From Alphaproteobacteria bacterium (GTDB lineage Bacteria; Pseudomonadota; Alphaproteobacteria; Rhizobiales; Hyphomicrobiaceae), in contig VBAB01000064.1 in assembly GCA_005888525.1 (NCBI GenBank), positions 1 to 16,221 on the forward strand: a stretch of DNA of 16,221 nucleotides, read 5' to 3'. This document shows positions 14,052 through 16,221 of this stretch, one piece after another (the first letter of the stretch is position 1; each line of letters begins with the position of its first letter). A program made the position numbers and the translations under genes. Under the pieces are notes generated by a model that was not told the origin of the DNA, ran no database searches, and was given only the letters and a program-made list of their open reading frames with translations.

Positions 14052-14426
14052 ATGTTCCTCATCAGGGTGGGATTCTGGGTCGGCCTTGCAGTGCTGCTGC
14101 TGCCGACGGACGAGCGCCAGCAGGCGCGCCTCTACAGCACCGCGGTCACCACGGTCGAGCGGGTCACGACCTTCTGCGACCGCAACGCTCAGGCCTGCGC
14201 CGCCGGTGCCGAGCTCTGGGCGATATTCGTCAAGAAGGCCGAGTTCGGCGCCCGCATGGCCATCGACCTCGTCAGCACGAGCGGGCGCCAGGACGAGGAC
14301 GCCGCATCGCTGCGCACCCAGCCCGCGAGTGTCAAGGGCAAGCCGGCTCCCGCGGCACGAGGCACGCTGACGCCCGCCGACTTGACGCCCGCCTGGCGCG
14401 GCCAGGTGCAGCGTACGGGCCTCTGA
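14052..14426 (+). CDS. DUF5330-like small membrane-anchored protein
   Basis: This is a 124-aa protein of unknown function. It has a short N-terminal hydrophobic segment (MFLIRVGFWVGLAVLLLPTDE, about 2-18), which may be an anchor or uncleaved signal. A helical part follows with two cysteines 8 residues apart (TFCDRNAQACAAG) and AELWAIFVKKAEFGARMA, then a disordered tail ending in LTPADLTPAWRG. This layout matches the DUF5330 proteins found beside sufE in Rhizobiales; the identification is from memory of the pattern. ATG 14052 is preferred over the frame start at 14004 because the hydrophobic segment then begins the protein and AGGTGGG lies upstream. The gene precedes sufE on the same strand, separated by a palindromic element. 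Confidence 0.75.
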   Translation: MFLIRVGFWVGLAVLLLPTDERQQARLYSTAVTTVERVTTFCDRNAQACAAGAELWAIFVKKAEFGARMAIDLVSTSGRQDEDAASLRTQPASVKGKPAPAARGTLTPADLTPAWRGQVQRTGL

Positions 14427-14435
14427 GGTCAAAGA

Positions 14436-14506
14436 GCAGGATCGCTTCGGATTGAACGACTTTGCCTCGACCGCGACGCGGTGGCCGAAGCGTGACCGTG
14501 CCCTGC
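14436..14506. repeat. Nested palindromic element between DUF5330 and sufE
   Basis: Three pairs of arms nest around one centre: GCAGG (14436-14440) with CCTGC (14502-14506), CGCTTCGG (14443-14450) with CCGAAGCG (14485-14492), and ACCGCG-A-CGCGGT (14470-14482). Such long imperfect hairpins resemble the short palindromic repeats scattered between genes in Rhizobiales. No T-run follows, so an intrinsic terminator is unlikely. Copy number cannot be judged from one window. Confidence 0.5.
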
Positions 14507-14597
14507 GCCAAATACTTGCGCCGCACCTCCCCAAGACCATATGCATAGGAAGACGGGGGACCGGTCGGGCTCCCGTCGGCCGCTGCACAGGTCTCGC

Positions 14598-15026
14598 ATG
14601 ACGCTCGATGCCATCCGCTCGGACTTCGCGCTCCTCGACGACTGGGAGGACCGCTATCGCTATGTCATCGAACTGGGACGGGGGCTGTCGCCGCTTCCCG
14701 AGGCGCTGCGAACGGAAGCCAACAAGGTGCGCGGCTGCGCCAGCCAGGTCTGGCTAGCCAGCGCGGTGCGCCCCGCCAATCCCGCTTCCGCGCCCCTCCT
14801 CGAGTTCCAGGGCGACAGCGATGCCCACATCGTGCGCGGCCTCATCGCCATCCTCTTTGCCATGTATGCGGACAAGACCGCGGAGGAGATCCTGCGTACC
14901 GACGCCAGCGCGGTGTTCGCGGAGCTGGGACTGAAGGAGCATCTCACCCCGCAGCGCTCCAACGGCTTCTTCTCGATGGTGGAGCGCATCCGCCGAGATG
15001 CACGCGCGCTGGCTGCTGCCGCCTGA
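14598..15026 (+). CDS. sufE: SufE family sulfur-acceptor protein
   Basis: SufE accepts persulfide sulfur from the cysteine desulfurase SufS and passes it to the SUF iron-sulfur cluster scaffold in the cytoplasm. The 142-aa product is of normal family length. It begins MTLDAIRSDFALLDDWEDRY and carries VRGCASQVWL, in which Cys47 is the conserved sulfur-accepting residue. The C-terminal helices (EILRTDASAVFAELGLKEHLTPQRSNGFFSMV, shown only in part by its motifs FAELGL and LTPQRSNG) match the family. ATG 14598 aligns with the usual start; an upstream ATG at 14541 would add a 19-residue basic tail. No other suf gene is in the window, as is common when sufE stands apart from the main suf operon. 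Confidence 0.94.
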   Translation: MTLDAIRSDFALLDDWEDRYRYVIELGRGLSPLPEALRTEANKVRGCASQVWLASAVRPANPASAPLLEFQGDSDAHIVRGLIAILFAMYADKTAEEILRTDASAVFAELGLKEHLTPQRSNGFFSMVERIRRDARALAAAA

Positions 15027-15079
15027 TCTTGGTCTGCGTCATTACTCCGGTGGGCGGTGCGTCCAGCAACCGTTACGTA

Positions 15080-15334
15080 TCAGGTGGCTTTGACGGACCG
15101 TCTTGGCGGCTCCCGAGCGGCCTCATCCTCGCCGTCGAGCAATCCGTAATCGCTTGACTTGGACCCTTTGTCGGCGAGAGCGAACCCCTCCGCTGTCAGA
15201 CCGCGCTTCAATAGCTCGCGCACAGCTGAGGCTCGGCTCGGCATCCTCTTCTCGAAGCGCCAATTGTCCAAGGCCTCAACCTCTTCTCTCGTCAGCATAA
15301 TTTGCAGACGCTCGCCTCTGGCCAGGGCGGACAT
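15080..15334 (-). CDS. Ribbon-helix-helix DNA-binding protein (84 aa)
   Basis: This is a small predicted transcriptional regulator. Residues about 8-45 have the ribbon-helix-helix pattern: a short strand ERLQIMLT, helix A REEVEALDNWRFEKR, a turn MPSR, and helix B ASAVRELLKRGL. The C-terminal half (residues 46-84) is charged and probably disordered. Start: ATG at 15334 has GGAGG five bases upstream, so it is preferred over an in-frame ATG at 15352. An AT-rich region with inverted repeats lies directly upstream and may be its own operator, as autoregulation is common in this fold. It could be an antitoxin, but no toxin gene is adjacent on its downstream side, where 53 bases separate it from the convergent sufE. 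Confidence 0.75.
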   Translation of the reverse strand: MSALARGERLQIMLTREEVEALDNWRFEKRMPSRASAVRELLKRGLTAEGFALADKGSKSSDYGLLDGEDEAAREPPRRSVKAT

Positions 15335-15354
15335 GGGTTCCTCCACTTCCATAT

Positions 15355-15392
15355 ATTGACAAAAATAACGCGATTATGAGGAAAGCGTCAAT
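15355..15392. promoter_or_regulatory. AT-rich inverted-repeat region upstream of the RHH gene
   Basis: ATTGAC (15355-15360) and GTCAAT (15387-15392) form an inverted repeat flanking a second one, ATAA/TTAT (15365-15368 and 15374-15377). On the minus strand TTGACG is also a good -35 element for the RHH gene. Overlap of promoter and symmetric sites suggests autoregulation, by inference. Confidence 0.4.
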
Positions 15393-15525
15393 TACTCATT
15401 TTACATAGTAGGTGCTACATCTGCTTTGCACTCATTCATTCACTTTGTCAGTCTCAAGGCCAACGGCACCCCATTAGCCAAGGTGTACATCGCCATACAA
15501 TATGGTCTATTGGCAAACTACCTAG

Positions 15526-15531
15526 TATAAT
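15526..15531 (+). promoter_or_regulatory. Possible -10 element (TATAAT) for the ATPase gene
   Basis: A perfect TATAAT stands out in an AT-rich gap, 71 bases upstream of ATG 15602. No good -35 lies 16-18 bases upstream; TTGGCA is only 10 bases away. Two GTATAC palindromes follow it, at about 15536 and 15563. The gap 15335-15601 otherwise contains no gene I can support. Confidence 0.25.
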
Positions 15532-15601
15532 CAGAGTATACATCAATAATACATCTTGGAGGTATACGGTTGTTGGACGTGTGAGCACCGGGAGACAAGT
15601 C

Positions 15602-16221
15602 ATGGCGCGGTCGAGTGCAACTCCAGGGGTCGCCGGCGACGCAAATGGAAGCGCTGCTATCCTCGTGAGGCGCATCAATCCGCGTGGGCCTGGGATCAGC
15701 GGCCAGCGTACGACGAGCCTCGTTGAATTGTTGGACGACACATGCGCCGGTTTCCCTTCGACCGTCGACTACTCCGGTAGCCTGACCCGGCTGCCATCGG
15801 ACGACTGTGCCGTGACATCGGACGAAGCAACGATGATCGGCCTCATCGTCGGTGAAGCCATCGGCAACGCCATCAAGTATTCCCACCCCACGGGTGTGGC
15901 GGGAAAGATCACCGTCCAGTGCCGACACCAGGACAAAGGTGGGATTGCGATCGACGTAACCGATGACGGCGTTGGTCTTCCGGAAAACTTCGATCCGGAA
16001 TTGGACGGCAATGTCGGCTTTAGACTGATGCGCGCATTGAGCGAGAGGCTCGAGGCCGCGCTCGCGTTCGAATCGTCAAGCCTCGGACTTGGTGTCAGCC
16101 TGCACATGCCATACAAGCCGAACGAGCTCGCTTTGCTTGCTCCTTCGCAGGGTCGAGACGATAGCGTTTTGCACGCATTCAGCAACGCATCGTCGAGAAA
16201 GAATTTCACGCGGGGTCGACC
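15602..16221 (+). CDS. Stand-alone histidine-kinase-type ATPase (HATPase_c), 3' end missing
   Basis: From ATG 15602 the frame is open for 206 codons and leaves the right edge. The GHKL ATPase motifs are clear: the N-box EAIGNAIKYSHP (Asn89), then DVTDDGVGLP (119-127, nucleotide-binding Asp and Gly), NVGFRLMRAL (137-146) and SLGLGVSLHMPY (160-171). The arrangement, with GVAGKITV after the N-box, resembles HWE/HisKA_2 sensor kinases, but the phosphoacceptor-His helix and any sensor domain are absent upstream. It may therefore be an anti-sigma-type or phosphotransfer-type ATPase, or a kinase fragment. The ribosome site GGGAGA is well placed. Base composition is less GC-rich than in the genes to the left. 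It is divergent from the RHH regulator. Confidence 0.8.
   Translation, partial: MARSSATPGVAGDANGSAAILVRRINPRGPGISGQRTTSLVELLDDTCAGFPSTVDYSGSLTRLPSDDCAVTSDEATMIGLIVGEAIGNAIKYSHPTGVAGKITVQCRHQDKGGIAIDVTDDGVGLPENFDPELDGNVGFRLMRALSERLEAALAFESSSLGLGVSLHMPYKPNELALLAPSQGRDDSVLHAFSNASSRKNFTRGR

Noticed and set aside
15080..15334. Toxin-antitoxin pair involving the RHH protein
   Set aside because: No toxin-like gene lies next to it; the downstream neighbour is sufE and the upstream neighbour a kinase-type ATPase.
15454..15741. 95-aa minus-strand open frame near the right end
   Set aside because: It overlaps the promoter gap and the ATPase gene antisense, and has no ribosome site or domain.

Overview
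The window is GC-rich, densely packed DNA. Its gene families are typical of Alphaproteobacteria, most likely Hyphomicrobiales (Rhizobiales): an Omp25/OprB porin, a double cold-shock-domain protein, the sufE / DUF5330 / peptidoglycan-binding / DUF1491 group, a PAS-GGDEF-EAL protein and CtrA-like sites. This placement is inferred from gene content, not from a marker gene.

Layout. 1-654 (-) is the N-terminal half of a class II DAHP synthase (aromatic amino acid entry step), cut by the left edge. It is divergent from an alpha/beta-hydrolase gene (860-1739, +) that looks broken: the catalytic-His segment lies in another frame. An 18-bp perfect palindrome sits just before the hydrolase start. 1741-4194 (-) is a membrane-bound c-di-GMP enzyme (GGDEF plus EAL). 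4482-4931 (-) is glyoxalase I, starting at GTG behind a strong Shine-Dalgarno. A 579-base divergent gap with two hairpins leads to a double cold-shock-domain protein (5511-6116, +) and an exported DUF192 protein whose start is unclear. 6692-9046 (+) is one continuous reading frame joining a complete short-chain dehydrogenase to a multi-pass GT-C-type glycosyltransferase-like domain. 9371-11413 (+) is an outer-membrane protein made of two different beta-barrel families in series. 11551-12243 (+) is a small secreted putative zinc protease.

12286-15026 resembles a housekeeping cluster. On the minus strand it has a 60-aa conserved-looking protein, a DUF1491 protein and an anchored peptidoglycan-binding protein. 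On the plus strand it has a DUF5330 protein and SufE (Fe-S cluster assembly). Two TTAA-N7-TTAAC-like sites lie upstream of minus-strand genes here and suggest cell-cycle (CtrA) control. The right end is more AT-rich: a ribbon-helix-helix regulator (15080-15334, -) and, divergent from it, a stand-alone histidine-kinase-type ATPase (15602 onward, +) that runs off the window.

I see no tRNA, rRNA, CRISPR array, transposase or convincing intrinsic terminator. The most unusual items are the dehydrogenase-glycosyltransferase fusion, the tandem barrel, the disrupted hydrolase with its palindrome, and the paired CtrA-like sites. I did not find a complete, clearly new multi-gene system.
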